Assembly (NCBI GenBank): GCA_964393405.1
Contig: CAYMTR010000012.1
Location: 16,647 to 80,646 of the forward strand
DNA length: 64,000 nucleotides
Reading direction: 5' to 3'
Source of the DNA: CAYMTR01 sp964393405
Lineage (GTDB): Bacteria; Bacteroidota; Bacteroidia; Bacteroidales; Prolixibacteraceae
Positions 1 through 8,558 of the stretch are shown here, in pieces. Below the pieces are notes generated by a model that worked only from the letters and a program-made list of their open reading frames with translations, searched no databases and was not told the origin of the DNA. The position numbers and the translations under genes were made by a program. Every line of letters starts with the position of its first letter. Within the stretch, counting starts at the first letter, position 1.

Positions 1-788
1 TACTTTCTCTCCTTCAGTTACATTAAACTTACTCAGGTGTGCATATAAAGTTTTATATCCAAATCCATGATCTATAACAATGTGCTTCCCATGTCCATTA
101 CTAGAAGAAGTTACTGACTCAATTCTACCTTCACCTGATGCATATATTTTTGTTCCTCGTGGTGCTACAAGATCAATCCCCCAATGAAACATTCTTACAT
201 TATATACAGGATGAAGCCGCATCCCCCAACCTGAGGACATAAACGACAAATCACTATTAGAGATAGGCATTATAGCTGGTATGGAAGATAATTCCACTTC
301 CTTTTTAATTGCAAGGCTTAATACTTCTTCGTATGATTTTGCTTGAATATAGGCTTGTTTGGCAACAATATCAACTCTTTTTGAAGTACTTAACACTAAT
401 TCTGATTCGTTAAATGATTTTAAATCAGAATATTTATCTATCCCACCAAATCCGGCTTTTCTTACAGATTCTGGTATAGGGTTCTTATCAAATATTACTC
501 TATAAATATTGTCATCGCGAACCTGAATTTCATCAAGTACCGATTCTATCTGATTTAATTTCGAATTTAAAAAATTATACTGAGATAAAAGTTTGTTGTT
601 TTCTTCACGTAATGAACGCATCCCTGGGGTATCAAAATTGGAAACAAAAAGTGAAGAAATTCCATAAGAAGCAAGAACTACAAAAACCAATAACCCAGAA
701 GCAAATAATATCTTCTGCCATGGTGTAGCTTCCTTTGGCTCAAAGCGTAGTGTTTTAGGATTAAAATGATATTTAACTCCCCTCATCA
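1..788 (-). CDS. M23-family peptidoglycan endopeptidase, 3'-truncated by window edge, start out of frame
   Basis: The minus strand is open from base 1 to base 825 and encodes a type II membrane-anchored zinc metallopeptidase of family M23 (LytM/NlpD type), which would cut peptidoglycan cross-bridges in the periplasm. Visible features are an N-terminal KYHFNPKTLRFE segment typical of this Bacteroidota family, one membrane helix (ILFASGLLVFVVLASYG), a coiled-coil region, and the catalytic domain with the HWGID zinc motif and YAHLSKF. The C-terminus lies outside the window. Oddity: no ATG, GTG or TTG exists in this frame between the in-frame stop at 826-828 and the conserved N-terminus. The only ATG, at 788-786, is one base out of frame across a run of six G. 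Either the start is non-canonical or a one-base indel is present. Transcribed divergently from alaS. Confidence 0.8.
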
Positions 789-949
789 GCGAAAAATTTA
801 AAATATTTATAGTCGACGTATCCCTACAATTTCTATTTTTGCAAGGCTCAATAGATTAACTCCCTTCTATTAGCAAAACTAATAATATTTTTGAGAAATC
901 CTAATATTAGAAATGTGTTATACAATTTATTTTTCAAAGAAATACTCAT

Positions 950-3568
950 ATGACTTCAAAAGAAATTAGAAATTCATTTTTGAACTTTTTTAAAAGTAAA
1001 GAACATCAGATAGTTAGCTCCGCACCTATGGTCGTAAAAAACGACCCAACTCTTATGTTCACCAATGCGGGCATGAATCAATTCAAGGACATATTCCTTG
1101 GAAACGAACCCCCAAAAAGCAAAAGAATTGCTGACACCCAGAAATGTCTTAGAGTGTCTGGTAAACATAATGATCTTGAAGAGGTTGGACACGATACATA
1201 TCACCATACTATGTTCGAAATGCTTGGAAACTGGTCTTTTGGTGATTATTTTAAAAAAGATGCCATCGATTGGGCATGGGAATTTCTTGTAAAACTAATG
1301 GGTATATCTCCGGATAGACTTTACGCTACAATCTTTGAGGGTGACTCATCTGATGGAGTAGCCCGCGACCAGGAAGCATATAATTTATGGAAACAGTATC
1401 TTCCCGAGGAAAGAATAATTAATGGCAATAAAAAAGATAATTTCTGGGAAATGGGCGATACCGGACCTTGTGGCCCTTGCTCTGAAATTCATGTTGATAT
1501 CCGTGATGAAGAAGAAAGAAAGAAAATTCCCGGTATTCAACTTGTAAACAACGATCATCCTCTTGTAATCGAAATCTGGAACCTGGTTTTTATCCAATAT
1601 AACAGAAAAGCAAATGGTTCTTTGGAAGAACTTCCTGCAAAACACGTCGATACAGGGATGGGATTCGAAAGGCTAAATATGGTTCTGCAAGGTAAAAAAT
1701 CTAACTATGACACTGATATTTTTCAACCTATAATATCCGAAATTGCCAAACTCTCAGGAAATAAATATGGAGATATCGAAAAACAGGATATCGCTATGAG
1801 AGTTATTGCCGACCATTTAAGAGCTATTGCCTTTGCTATTGCCGATGGTCAACTCCCATCAAATAATAAAGCAGGTTATGTAATTAGAAGAATTCTTCGC
1901 CGTGCTGTTCGCTATGGCTATACCTTTTTAAATTTCCGTGAAGCATTTATTTACAGACTTATACCTGTCCTGAAAGATCAGATGGGTGAAGCATTCCCTG
2001 AACTTAATTCTCAGGAATCGCTGATTTCTAAAGTGATCAAGGAAGAAGAAGAATCTTTTCTCAGAACCCTTGAAACTGGCCTAAAACTTTTAGATGGTAT
2101 TTGCCATAGAGCGAAAGAATCAAATACCTCGGTCGTTAGTGGCAAAGATGCTTTTACTCTTTATGATACTTTTGGATTTCCTCTTGATCTTACTGAATTG
2201 ATACTCAAAGAGAACAACCTTACTGTCGATTTAAATGAGTTTAACACTGAAATGGAACAACAGAAGAACCGTTCAAGAAATGCTGCAGCTCAGGAAGCAG
2301 GCGATTGGACTTTTGTTGGCGAAGATGAAAGAGTACAATTTATTGGTTACGATTTTAGTGTTACTGATGTAAAAATCATCCGATATCGTGAAATTAAAAC
2401 CCAGAAGAATAAATTTTTCCACCTAGTTTTCAATAAAACTCCTTTTTATGCTGAATCAGGCGGACAAGTGGGAGATAAAGGCATAATTGAAGCAAATGGG
2501 GAAAAAATAAAAATAATTGACACTCAGAAAGAAAACAATCTTATAATTCACGTAACTGAAAAATTACCGTCAAATCCTGCTGCTTTATTCAAGGCTACTG
2601 TCCCTGAGGATGTAAGAACTTTAACTGCTAATAACCACTCAGCTACTCATTTACTCGATCACGCATTACGCGAAGTTCTTGGAAAACATGTTGAACAAAA
2701 AGGTTCTCTTGTCACTCCTGATTATCTTCGCTTCGATTTTTCTCATTTTCAAAAAGTTTCTGATGATGAATTGCTGAAAGTACAACGCATCGTAAATAAT
2801 ATGATCCGCAAAAACATAACCTGCGATGAATTTAGGTCAATTCCTATTTCTAAAGCTCAGGAAATGGGTGCAATTGCATTATTTGGCGAGAAATATGGCG
2901 ATGAAGTCAGAGTAATTAAATTTGGCGAATCTATCGAATTATGCGGAGGAATTCACGTAAAAAGCACTGGCCAAATAGGCATGTTCCATATCATTTCTGA
3001 AAGTGCAATATCTGCAGGTGTAAGAAGAATTGAAGCTATTACCGCAAACAAGGTTGAAGAACTATTCGAACTTAATACTTCAATTGTAAAGCATTCAAAA
3101 CAAATTCTTAATAACCCTTCTGACATCTCAAAGGCAATTCTAGACTTAATTGAAAAGAATAATAATCTTACTAAGCAACTTGAAGAGTTTGCCAGAGCTG
3201 AATCAATTAAAATCAAGGATGAACTAAAAAATAAAGTAGAAATAATTAATGGAGTTAATGTGATTGCTCAAATGATTTCAGCTGATAATCCTCAGATAGT
3301 TAAAGACATTTCATTCCAGCTCAAAAATGAAATTGAAAACTTATTTCTTGTTCTGGGTGCTAACATTGACGGAAAACCTAATCTGACAATAATGATTTCT
3401 GAGTCTATTGTAAATGAAAAAGGAATTAATGCCGGAACTATTGTACGTGAAGCAGCTAAAGCGATGCAAGGTGGCGGGGGTGGTCAGCCATTTTATGCAA
3501 CAGCAGGAGGAAAGGATTTAAACGGTTTACAAAATGCTATCAGTATTGCAAAGAATACCATTGAATAA
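950..3568 (+). CDS. alaS: alanyl-tRNA synthetase
   Basis: Charges tRNA-Ala with alanine in the cytoplasm and edits mischarged Ser/Gly. The 872-residue product has the normal bacterial length. The class II catalytic domain is at the N-terminus (TNAGMNQFKD, GCGP-type GDTGPCGPCSEIH near residue 170). The editing domain carries HSATHLLDHA near residue 563 and CGGIH near 665, which together give the zinc-binding HxxxH and CxxxH motifs. The C-Ala domain with a Gly-rich GGGGGQPFYATAGG segment ends the protein. It stands alone, divergent from the M23 gene, and is followed by a strong intrinsic terminator. A TAnnTTTG-like sequence (886-893) could be its -7 element, but no good -33 partner is seen. Confidence 0.98.
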   Translation: MTSKEIRNSFLNFFKSKEHQIVSSAPMVVKNDPTLMFTNAGMNQFKDIFLGNEPPKSKRIADTQKCLRVSGKHNDLEEVGHDTYHHTMFEMLGNWSFGDYFKKDAIDWAWEFLVKLMGISPDRLYATIFEGDSSDGVARDQEAYNLWKQYLPEERIINGNKKDNFWEMGDTGPCGPCSEIHVDIRDEEERKKIPGIQLVNNDHPLVIEIWNLVFIQYNRKANGSLEELPAKHVDTGMGFERLNMVLQGKKSNYDTDIFQPIISEIAKLSGNKYGDIEKQDIAMRVIADHLRAIAFAIADGQLPSNNKAGYVIRRILRRAVRYGYTFLNFREAFIYRLIPVLKDQMGEAFPELNSQESLISKVIKEEEESFLRTLETGLKLLDGICHRAKESNTSVVSGKDAFTLYDTFGFPLDLTELILKENNLTVDLNEFNTEMEQQKNRSRNAAAQEAGDWTFVGEDERVQFIGYDFSVTDVKIIRYREIKTQKNKFFHLVFNKTPFYAESGGQVGDKGIIEANGEKIKIIDTQKENNLIIHVTEKLPSNPAALFKATVPEDVRTLTANNHSATHLLDHALREVLGKHVEQKGSLVTPDYLRFDFSHFQKVSDDELLKVQRIVNNMIRKNITCDEFRSIPISKAQEMGAIALFGEKYGDEVRVIKFGESIELCGGIHVKSTGQIGMFHIISESAISAGVRRIEAITANKVEELFELNTSIVKHSKQILNNPSDISKAILDLIEKNNNLTKQLEEFARAESIKIKDELKNKVEIINGVNVIAQMISADNPQIVKDISFQLKNEIENLFLVLGANIDGKPNLTIMISESIVNEKGINAGTIVREAAKAMQGGGGGQPFYATAGGKDLNGLQNAISIAKNTIE

Positions 3569-3603
3569 CATAAAATTAGACTGACTGTTTATTTATATAA
3601 TCT

Positions 3604-3640
3604 AAGAGGTGCAAAAATTGCACCTCTTTTTTTTTATTTT
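3604..3640 (+). terminator. intrinsic terminator of alaS
   Basis: Perfect 11-bp stem (AAGAGGTGCAA at 3604-3614 with its complement at 3618-3628), a 3-base loop and a long T run, 36 bases after the alaS stop. Confidence 0.9.
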
Positions 3641-3678
3641 TCAAATTTTAATTTTGCAAGTTCGAATATAAAAAAATT

Positions 3679-3790
3679 AAAATTCTATTTTAGAACCCTC
3701 AATTTGTGACACTTAAGAAAACCATGATCTAAAAAATCAAATACTAAATACTATTCATAACTTTTTGTTTCATAAAAATTCTATTTTAGA
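3679..3790. repeat. two 16-bp direct repeats upstream of the acyl-CoA synthetase gene
   Basis: AAAATTCTATTTTAGA occurs at 3679-3694 and again at 3775-3790, 96 bp apart, in the 250-bp gap between alaS and the next gene. The second copy ends 30 bp before the start codon. The repeat may be a protein-binding site. It is AT-rich, so chance recurrence cannot be excluded. Confidence 0.45.
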
Positions 3791-3820
3791 TACCGGAAAT
3801 CTGGAAATTTTTAAATAGTT

Positions 3821-5710
3821 ATGGAAGTTGCTTACCTAAAGGTTGAGCGAACATTTGATCTGCTCGATCAATATCAGAATTTATATGCTGATAAAAAAGT
3901 TGCCTTAGCCGGACGAAACAGTCAGGACTGGTATTCTTATTCTTCAAAAGAATATGTCGAAATCACAAATAATATCAGCTATGGATTATTATCGCTGGGA
4001 GTCAAAAAGGGTGACAAAATCGCCACTGTAACCACCAATCGTCCTGAATGGAACTTCTTTGACCTTGGCATAGCACAAATTGGCGCTGTCCATGTCCCAA
4101 TATATCCAACAATAAGTATCGAAGAGTATAAATATATTTTGGAGCATTGTGAAGCTAATATTGTTATTGTTGGAGACAAAAAGCTTTACGATAAAATCAG
4201 CTCTCTAATTAATGATATCGATACTTTGAAAGATATTTTTTCTTTTGACAGTATTGATGGAGTAAAACGATGGACAGAATTATGCGATTTAGGAAAAAAT
4301 AATCCTGCCAAAGAAGAACTTTTAAGTATTAAGAATTCAATTACTCCCGACGATCTGGTTACGTTAATCTACACTTCAGGCACAACAGGGGTTCCTAAAG
4401 GCGTCATGCTTTCTCACAGAAACCTTGTTTCAAACTTTACAGAACATGCGAAGAATCACCACCTCGGGAAAGAAGCAAGAGCTCTGAGTTTTCTTCCCCT
4501 GTGCCATGTTTATGAACGAAGCATGAATTATCACTTTCAATATAAGGGATTAAGCATTTACTATGTGTCAAATCTTGGACATATAATGAACGCTGTAAAA
4601 GAAATTAAACCTCATATTTTTAATACAGTTCCTCGTCTACTGGAAAGGATTTACGATGGAATTATTGGTAAAGGCAAAGAACTAAAAGGTCTGAAAAGGG
4701 CTATATTCTTCTGGGCTATAACCTTGGGAAGAAAATTTGATTACGGTAAAAGATTCACTTGGGCATTTAACCAAAGAAGAAAACTTGCCGACTACCTAAT
4801 ATATTCAAAGTGGAGAGCTGTGCTGGGAGGACATATTGAAGTAATTGTTTCGGGCGGTGCTGCTTTACAGCCCCGCATTGCAAGAGTTCTGGGCGTTGCG
4901 GGAATTAAAACCCTTGAAGGCTACGGACTAACTGAAACATCTCCTGTTATTGCTGTAAGCAATCTTTTAACCAACGAAATTAGAATTGGTACTGTGGGTA
5001 TTATTCTACCTGGTATTGATGTTAAACTTGCTGAAGACGGAGAAATTATCTGCAAAGGTCCAAATGTCATGCTTGGTTATTACAAGGAACCCGAACTAAC
5101 CAAGAATGCAATCGACGAAAATGGATACTTCCATACAGGTGATATAGGTACTTTTATCGAAGGAAAATATCTCAAAATCACAGACCGCAAAAAGGAGATA
5201 TTCAAACTTTCAGGAGGCAAATATATTGCTCCTCAAATGATAGAAAATAAACTCAAAGAGTCAATGTTCATACAACTTGCAATGGTTGTTGGTGAAAACG
5301 AAAAATTCGCTTCTGCTCTTATAGTTCCTGATTTTGCTTATTTACAAAAATGGTGCGAACAAAAAGGCATTTCTTACTCAAATAAAGATGAAATAATTCT
5401 TAATCCTGATGTTATTGCTGCTATTCAAAAAGAGGTCTCAGAAACTAATAAAACCTTAGGCCAGGTAGAAGAAATTAAACGATTTAGGTTAATTTCCGAT
5501 GAATGGTCTCCCGAAACCGGCGAAATGTCTCCTACTCTTAAATTGAAGAGAAATGTCATAAGCCAGCGATACAGCGATATAATTGAAGAAATCTTTACTC
5601 CTTCCAGAACTGAAGATGGCAGATTAAGAATAAGAATCCCAAGAATCAATCTTAGCCTTTCTGAATTGATTAACAAACTCCGAAATGGCAATATTTTCAT
5701 GAACTGGTAA
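3821..5710 (+). CDS. long-chain fatty-acid--CoA ligase (AMP-forming)
   Basis: A 629-residue adenylate-forming enzyme of the FadD15/long-chain acyl-CoA synthetase type, which activates fatty acids with ATP and CoA for lipid synthesis or breakdown. The phosphate-binding signature YTSGTTGVPKGVMLSH lies near residue 183. Downstream are LEGYGLTETSP, GYFHTGDIG and the hinge ITDRKKEIFKLSGGKYIAP. The length and N-terminal layout match long-chain rather than acetyl-CoA synthetases. It is monocistronic, with a perfect-palindrome terminator downstream. The chain-length preference cannot be read from sequence. A second, shorter family member lies at 28193-29845. Confidence 0.93.
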   Translation: MEVAYLKVERTFDLLDQYQNLYADKKVALAGRNSQDWYSYSSKEYVEITNNISYGLLSLGVKKGDKIATVTTNRPEWNFFDLGIAQIGAVHVPIYPTISIEEYKYILEHCEANIVIVGDKKLYDKISSLINDIDTLKDIFSFDSIDGVKRWTELCDLGKNNPAKEELLSIKNSITPDDLVTLIYTSGTTGVPKGVMLSHRNLVSNFTEHAKNHHLGKEARALSFLPLCHVYERSMNYHFQYKGLSIYYVSNLGHIMNAVKEIKPHIFNTVPRLLERIYDGIIGKGKELKGLKRAIFFWAITLGRKFDYGKRFTWAFNQRRKLADYLIYSKWRAVLGGHIEVIVSGGAALQPRIARVLGVAGIKTLEGYGLTETSPVIAVSNLLTNEIRIGTVGIILPGIDVKLAEDGEIICKGPNVMLGYYKEPELTKNAIDENGYFHTGDIGTFIEGKYLKITDRKKEIFKLSGGKYIAPQMIENKLKESMFIQLAMVVGENEKFASALIVPDFAYLQKWCEQKGISYSNKDEIILNPDVIAAIQKEVSETNKTLGQVEEIKRFRLISDEWSPETGEMSPTLKLKRNVISQRYSDIIEEIFTPSRTEDGRLRIRIPRINLSLSELINKLRNGNIFMNW

Positions 5711-5761
5711 AATTCTTTTTTAGCAAGCAATATACGATCGCAATAAAATCTAATTTAAAAT

Positions 5762-5793
5762 AAAATCCCGAACCGGCCGGTTCGGGATTTTTG
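5762..5793. terminator. terminator with perfect 30-bp palindrome
   Basis: AAAATCCCGAACCGG at 5762-5776 is followed directly by its exact complement at 5777-5791, then T-rich sequence. It ends the acyl-CoA synthetase transcript and is symmetric enough to act from the other side too. Confidence 0.9.
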
Positions 5794-5796
5794 TTG

Positions 5797-5888
5797 CCCT
5801 AAACTTATTTGAAGGTAAAGTTGTTTTGTGGATAAGGGGAACAACTTTGGGAGTCTAGCTGGTTCAAAAGCAACCTGCCTGTCTAGGG
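5797..5888. other. possible structured RNA or imperfect fold in a 379-bp gene-free gap
   Basis: The gap 5711-6089 between convergent genes contains more than the two terminators. CCCTA (5797-5801) can pair with TAGGG (5884-5888), enclosing a perfect 9-bp stem (AAAGTTGTT 5817-5825 with AACAACTTT 5840-5848) and a smaller GGTT/AACC stem. This looks like a three-way junction. I do not recognise the family, the strand is unknown, and the short outer stem could be chance. Confidence 0.3.
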
Positions 5889-5984
5889 ATTAACATTATC
5901 TTAACAAACAAAAACCTCTATTTCTTATATCTGTATTCAAAATAAAATAATTTAAACACTGAAAACAAAAAAAATAAATAAACT

Positions 5985-6026
5985 ACCTATTTTGACCATT
6001 AAACGACCTGTTTTGACCATTAAACG
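5985..6026. repeat. tandem duplication of a 21-bp unit
   Basis: Two adjacent 21-bp units, 5985-6005 and 6006-6026, differ at one base. Both contain TTTTGACCATTAAACG. They sit just beyond the groL terminator in the gap between convergent genes. No coding function is apparent. Confidence 0.85.
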
Positions 6027-6043
6027 GTTTTTTATAAAACAAA

Positions 6044-6069
6044 AAATCCTGCCTTTTCAGACAGGATTT
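6044..6069 (-). terminator. intrinsic terminator of groSL
   Basis: AAATCCTG (6044-6051) pairs with CAGGATTT (6062-6069). Read on the minus strand, the stem is followed by a T run. It is 20 bases past the groL stop. Confidence 0.85.
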
Positions 6070-6089
6070 CCCAATTATTTCATTTTTGT

Positions 6090-7724
6090 TTACATCATTC
6101 CTGGCATACCGCCACCCATTCCTCCACCTGGCATTGGTGGATTATCTTCCTTTTCTTCAACCAAAACACATTCTGTTGTTAAGAACATTCCGGCTATAGA
6201 AGCTGCATTCTCTAATGCAATACGTGCAACTTTTGCAGGGTCAATAACTCCGGTATCAAACAAGTTCTCATACTCGTCAGTCCTTGCATTGTAACCAAAG
6301 TCATTTGTTCCTTCTTTAACCTTCTGTGCAACTACTGCACCTTCTCTACCGGAATTGACAACAATTTGACGCAAAGGCTCTTCAATAGCACGTTTTACTA
6401 TCTCAATACCGGTCGTTTCATCATCATTATCACCAACAAGACCGTCAAGTGAAGAAATTGCCCTTATATAAGCAACTCCACCTCCGGGTATTATACCTTC
6501 TTCAACAGCAGCTCTTGTTGCACTTAATGCATCATCAACCCTGTCTTTCTTTTCTTTCATTTCAACTTCTGAAGCAGCTCCAACATAAAGTACTGCTACC
6601 CCACCTGCAAGTTTTGCAAGTCTTTCCTGAAGTTTTTCTTTATCATAGTCTGAAGTCGTAACTTCAATCTGTTTCTTTATCTGAGCTACTCTGGCTGAAA
6701 TATTACTCTGTTCTCCTGAGCCATTTACAATTGTTGTGTTTTCTTTGTCAATCGTAATTTTTTCGGCAGTTCCGAGCATATCTAAAGTCGCCTGCTCTAG
6801 CTTCATTCCTTTTTCTTCTGTTATCACAGTTCCACCTGTAAGAACAGCTATGTCTTCAAGCATTTCTTTACGACGGTCACCAAATCCTGGAGCTTTCACC
6901 GCTGCAACTTTTAATGAACCTCTTAATCTGTTTACAACTAATGTTGCTAAGGCTTCACCATCAACATCTTCTGCAATTATCAACAAAGGACGACCTGTTT
7001 GTGCAGATGCCTCAAGTATTGGAAGAAGATCTTTCATTGTAGAAATCTTCTTGTCGTATATCAGAATATAAGGATGGTCAAGTTCTGCTGCCATCTTTTC
7101 TGTATTAGTAATAAAATATGCTGAAATATACCCTCTGTCAAACTGCATCCCTTCAACAACATCTACATAAGTATCTGTACTCTTTGATTCTTCAACAGTT
7201 ATAACTCCTTCTTTGTTGACTTTCTCCATTGCTTCGGCAATCAACTTTCCGATTGTATCATCTCCGTTTGCGGAAATACGGGCTACTTGCTCAATTTTAC
7301 TGAAATCGTCACCAACATTCTGTGATTGCTCTTTTATGCTTTTAACTACTCTTGAAACTGCCTTGTCAATACCCCTTTTTAAATCCATTGGGTTTGCTCC
7401 GGCAGTAACATTTTTGAGACCAACAGTAATGATTGATTGTGCAAGTACTGTAGCTGTTGTTGTTCCGTCTCCTGCATCATCACCAGTTTTTGAAGCTACT
7501 TCTTTAAGCATTTGTGCTCCAAGGTTCTCATATGAATCAGATAGGTCAATTTCTTTTGCAACTGTAACACCATCTTTTGTAATCTGTGGTGCTCCAAATT
7601 TCTTCTCAATTATTACATTACGCCCTTTTGGTCCAAGCGTAACTTTTACTGCATCAGCCAGTTTATCAACACCTTTCTTAAGAAGGTCACGGGCTTCAAT
7701 ATTAAATTTTATTTCTTTTGACAT
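6090..7724 (-). CDS. groL: chaperonin GroEL (Hsp60)
   Basis: The 544-residue large subunit of the ATP-driven folding chamber, which works with GroES in the cytoplasm. It begins with the canonical N-terminus (KEIKFNIEARDLLKKGVDKL) and contains the nucleotide-binding segment TLGPKGRNVIIEKKFG, then GDGTTTATVLA and the family signature AAVEEGIIPGGGVA. It ends in the Gly-Gly-Met tail MPGGGMGGGMPGMM. It is 29 bp downstream of groS in a classic two-gene operon, with a terminator following. It is probably heat-inducible, but I find no CIRCE element (HrcA operator) upstream. Confidence 0.99.
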   Translation of the reverse strand: MSKEIKFNIEARDLLKKGVDKLADAVKVTLGPKGRNVIIEKKFGAPQITKDGVTVAKEIDLSDSYENLGAQMLKEVASKTGDDAGDGTTTATVLAQSIITVGLKNVTAGANPMDLKRGIDKAVSRVVKSIKEQSQNVGDDFSKIEQVARISANGDDTIGKLIAEAMEKVNKEGVITVEESKSTDTYVDVVEGMQFDRGYISAYFITNTEKMAAELDHPYILIYDKKISTMKDLLPILEASAQTGRPLLIIAEDVDGEALATLVVNRLRGSLKVAAVKAPGFGDRRKEMLEDIAVLTGGTVITEEKGMKLEQATLDMLGTAEKITIDKENTTIVNGSGEQSNISARVAQIKKQIEVTTSDYDKEKLQERLAKLAGGVAVLYVGAASEVEMKEKKDRVDDALSATRAAVEEGIIPGGGVAYIRAISSLDGLVGDNDDETTGIEIVKRAIEEPLRQIVVNSGREGAVVAQKVKEGTNDFGYNARTDEYENLFDTGVIDPAKVARIALENAASIAGMFLTTECVLVEEKEDNPPMPGGGMGGGMPGMM

Positions 7725-7753
7725 AATTAATGATTTTAGAATTTTTTAGTTAA

Positions 7754-8032
7754 TCAAGCAATGTACAAAACATCATTTTGAGAAAGTAAGAGGTAGTCTG
7801 TTCCGTCAATGTTTAATTCAGTTCCTGAATATTTTCCGTAGAAAACTGTATCTCCGATTTTTACTTCCATGGTTTCATCCTTCTTCGCCAAACCGGTTAA
7901 TACAACTTTACCCTGCTGAGGTTTTTCTTTTGCTGAATCTGGAATAAAAATTCCACTGGCTGTTTTTTCTTCAGCCGCCATCGGTTCTACAAGGATCTTC
8001 CCTGCCAGAATCTTTCCTTTTAAATCTGCCAT
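7754..8032 (-). CDS. groS: co-chaperonin GroES (Hsp10)
   Basis: The 92-residue lid of the GroEL chamber. The start MADLKGKILAGKILVEPMAAEEKTASGI, the mobile-loop region TASGIFIPDSAKEKPQQG and the end GTDYLLLSQNDVLYI match the family over its full length. It is the first gene of the groSL operon. The roughly 170-bp upstream gap to the secG terminator should hold the heat-shock promoter and contains two copies of a TTGGCATGAA element (minus-strand sense). Confidence 0.98.
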   Translation of the reverse strand: MADLKGKILAGKILVEPMAAEEKTASGIFIPDSAKEKPQQGKVVLTGLAKKDETMEVKIGDTVFYGKYSGTELNIDGTDYLLLSQNDVLYIA

Positions 8033-8083
8033 TTTATTTTATTTTAGTTTAACATACATTTTGGTATCCCCTATTTATCAGAA

Positions 8084-8120
8084 TTCATGCCAAAGAGATA
8101 AACTGACATTTTCATGCCAA
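8084..8120. repeat. paired 10-bp elements upstream of groS
   Basis: TTCATGCCAA occurs at 8084-8093 and 8111-8120, a 27-bp period. The elements lie 52 and 79 bp upstream of the groS start codon and read TTGGCATGAA in the direction of transcription. They are candidate regulatory elements for groSL. TGGCATG resembles a sigma-54 -24 box, but a matching -12 TTGC box at the required spacing is absent. Confidence 0.5.
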
Positions 8121-8144
8121 GGTGACAGACTTTCATTTATAACA

Positions 8145-8175
8145 ACAAAAAAGGTGTCACTTTTAGTAACACCTT
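8145..8175 (-). terminator. intrinsic terminator of the lptE-secG operon
   Basis: AAGGTGTCAC (8151-8160) pairs with GTAACACCTT (8166-8175) with one mismatch. On the minus strand it is followed by TTTTTT, about 30 bp after the secG stop. Confidence 0.85.
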
Positions 8176-8206
8176 CCTGCTATTTTTTCAATTTTAAATT
8201 CTCTTT

Positions 8207-8554
8207 TTATTCTTCTGCCTTATCACCTACAGCTTCGATTTCAGAAGCAGAAGTAGGGAAATTAGGTGTCTGAGTTGGATCAACTGCTGATTGAACCTGC
8301 TCACTGATTACAGATTGATTTTGTACAGTATCACGTGGGATAACTGCACTTGCGAATATACACAAAACTAAAAGAGCACCTGCTAAATACCAAGTCGCTT
8401 TTTCTAAGAAATCTGCTGTGCGCCTTACGCCCATTATCTGATTATTGCCAGAAAAGCTTGATGCTAATCCTCCACCTTTTGAATTCTGTACTAAAACTAT
8501 AAGCACTAAAAAAAGGCAAACTATGAAAATGAGAACTATTGCAACCGTATACAT
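8207..8554 (-). CDS. secG: preprotein translocase subunit SecG
   Basis: A 115-residue accessory subunit of the SecYEG channel in the inner membrane. Two membrane helices (VAIVLIFIVCLFLVLIVLVQ and WYLAGALLVLCIFASAVI) flank the conserved loop NSKGGGLASSF. The acidic, Pro/Thr-rich C-terminal tail beyond residue 85 is common in Bacteroidota SecG. It lies 4 bp after the TPR-like gene, in one operon with lptE and the sigma-54 activator. Confidence 0.93.
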   Translation of the reverse strand: MYTVAIVLIFIVCLFLVLIVLVQNSKGGGLASSFSGNNQIMGVRRTADFLEKATWYLAGALLVLCIFASAVIPRDTVQNQSVISEQVQSAVDPTQTPNFPTSASEIEAVGDKAEE

Positions 8555-8558
8555 TTTG

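Noticed and set aside
7213..7749. 178-codon plus-strand frame opposite groL
   Set aside because: Antisense shadow of a highly conserved, codon-biased gene with no homology features of its own.
8084..8120. sigma-54 promoter before groS based on TGGCATG
   Set aside because: The -24-like GG is present, but no GC dinucleotide in TTGC context lies 10 bases downstream in either copy.
8033..8160. CIRCE/HrcA operator before groS
   Set aside because: The TTAGCACTC-N9-GAGTGCTAA pattern is not present in this region.
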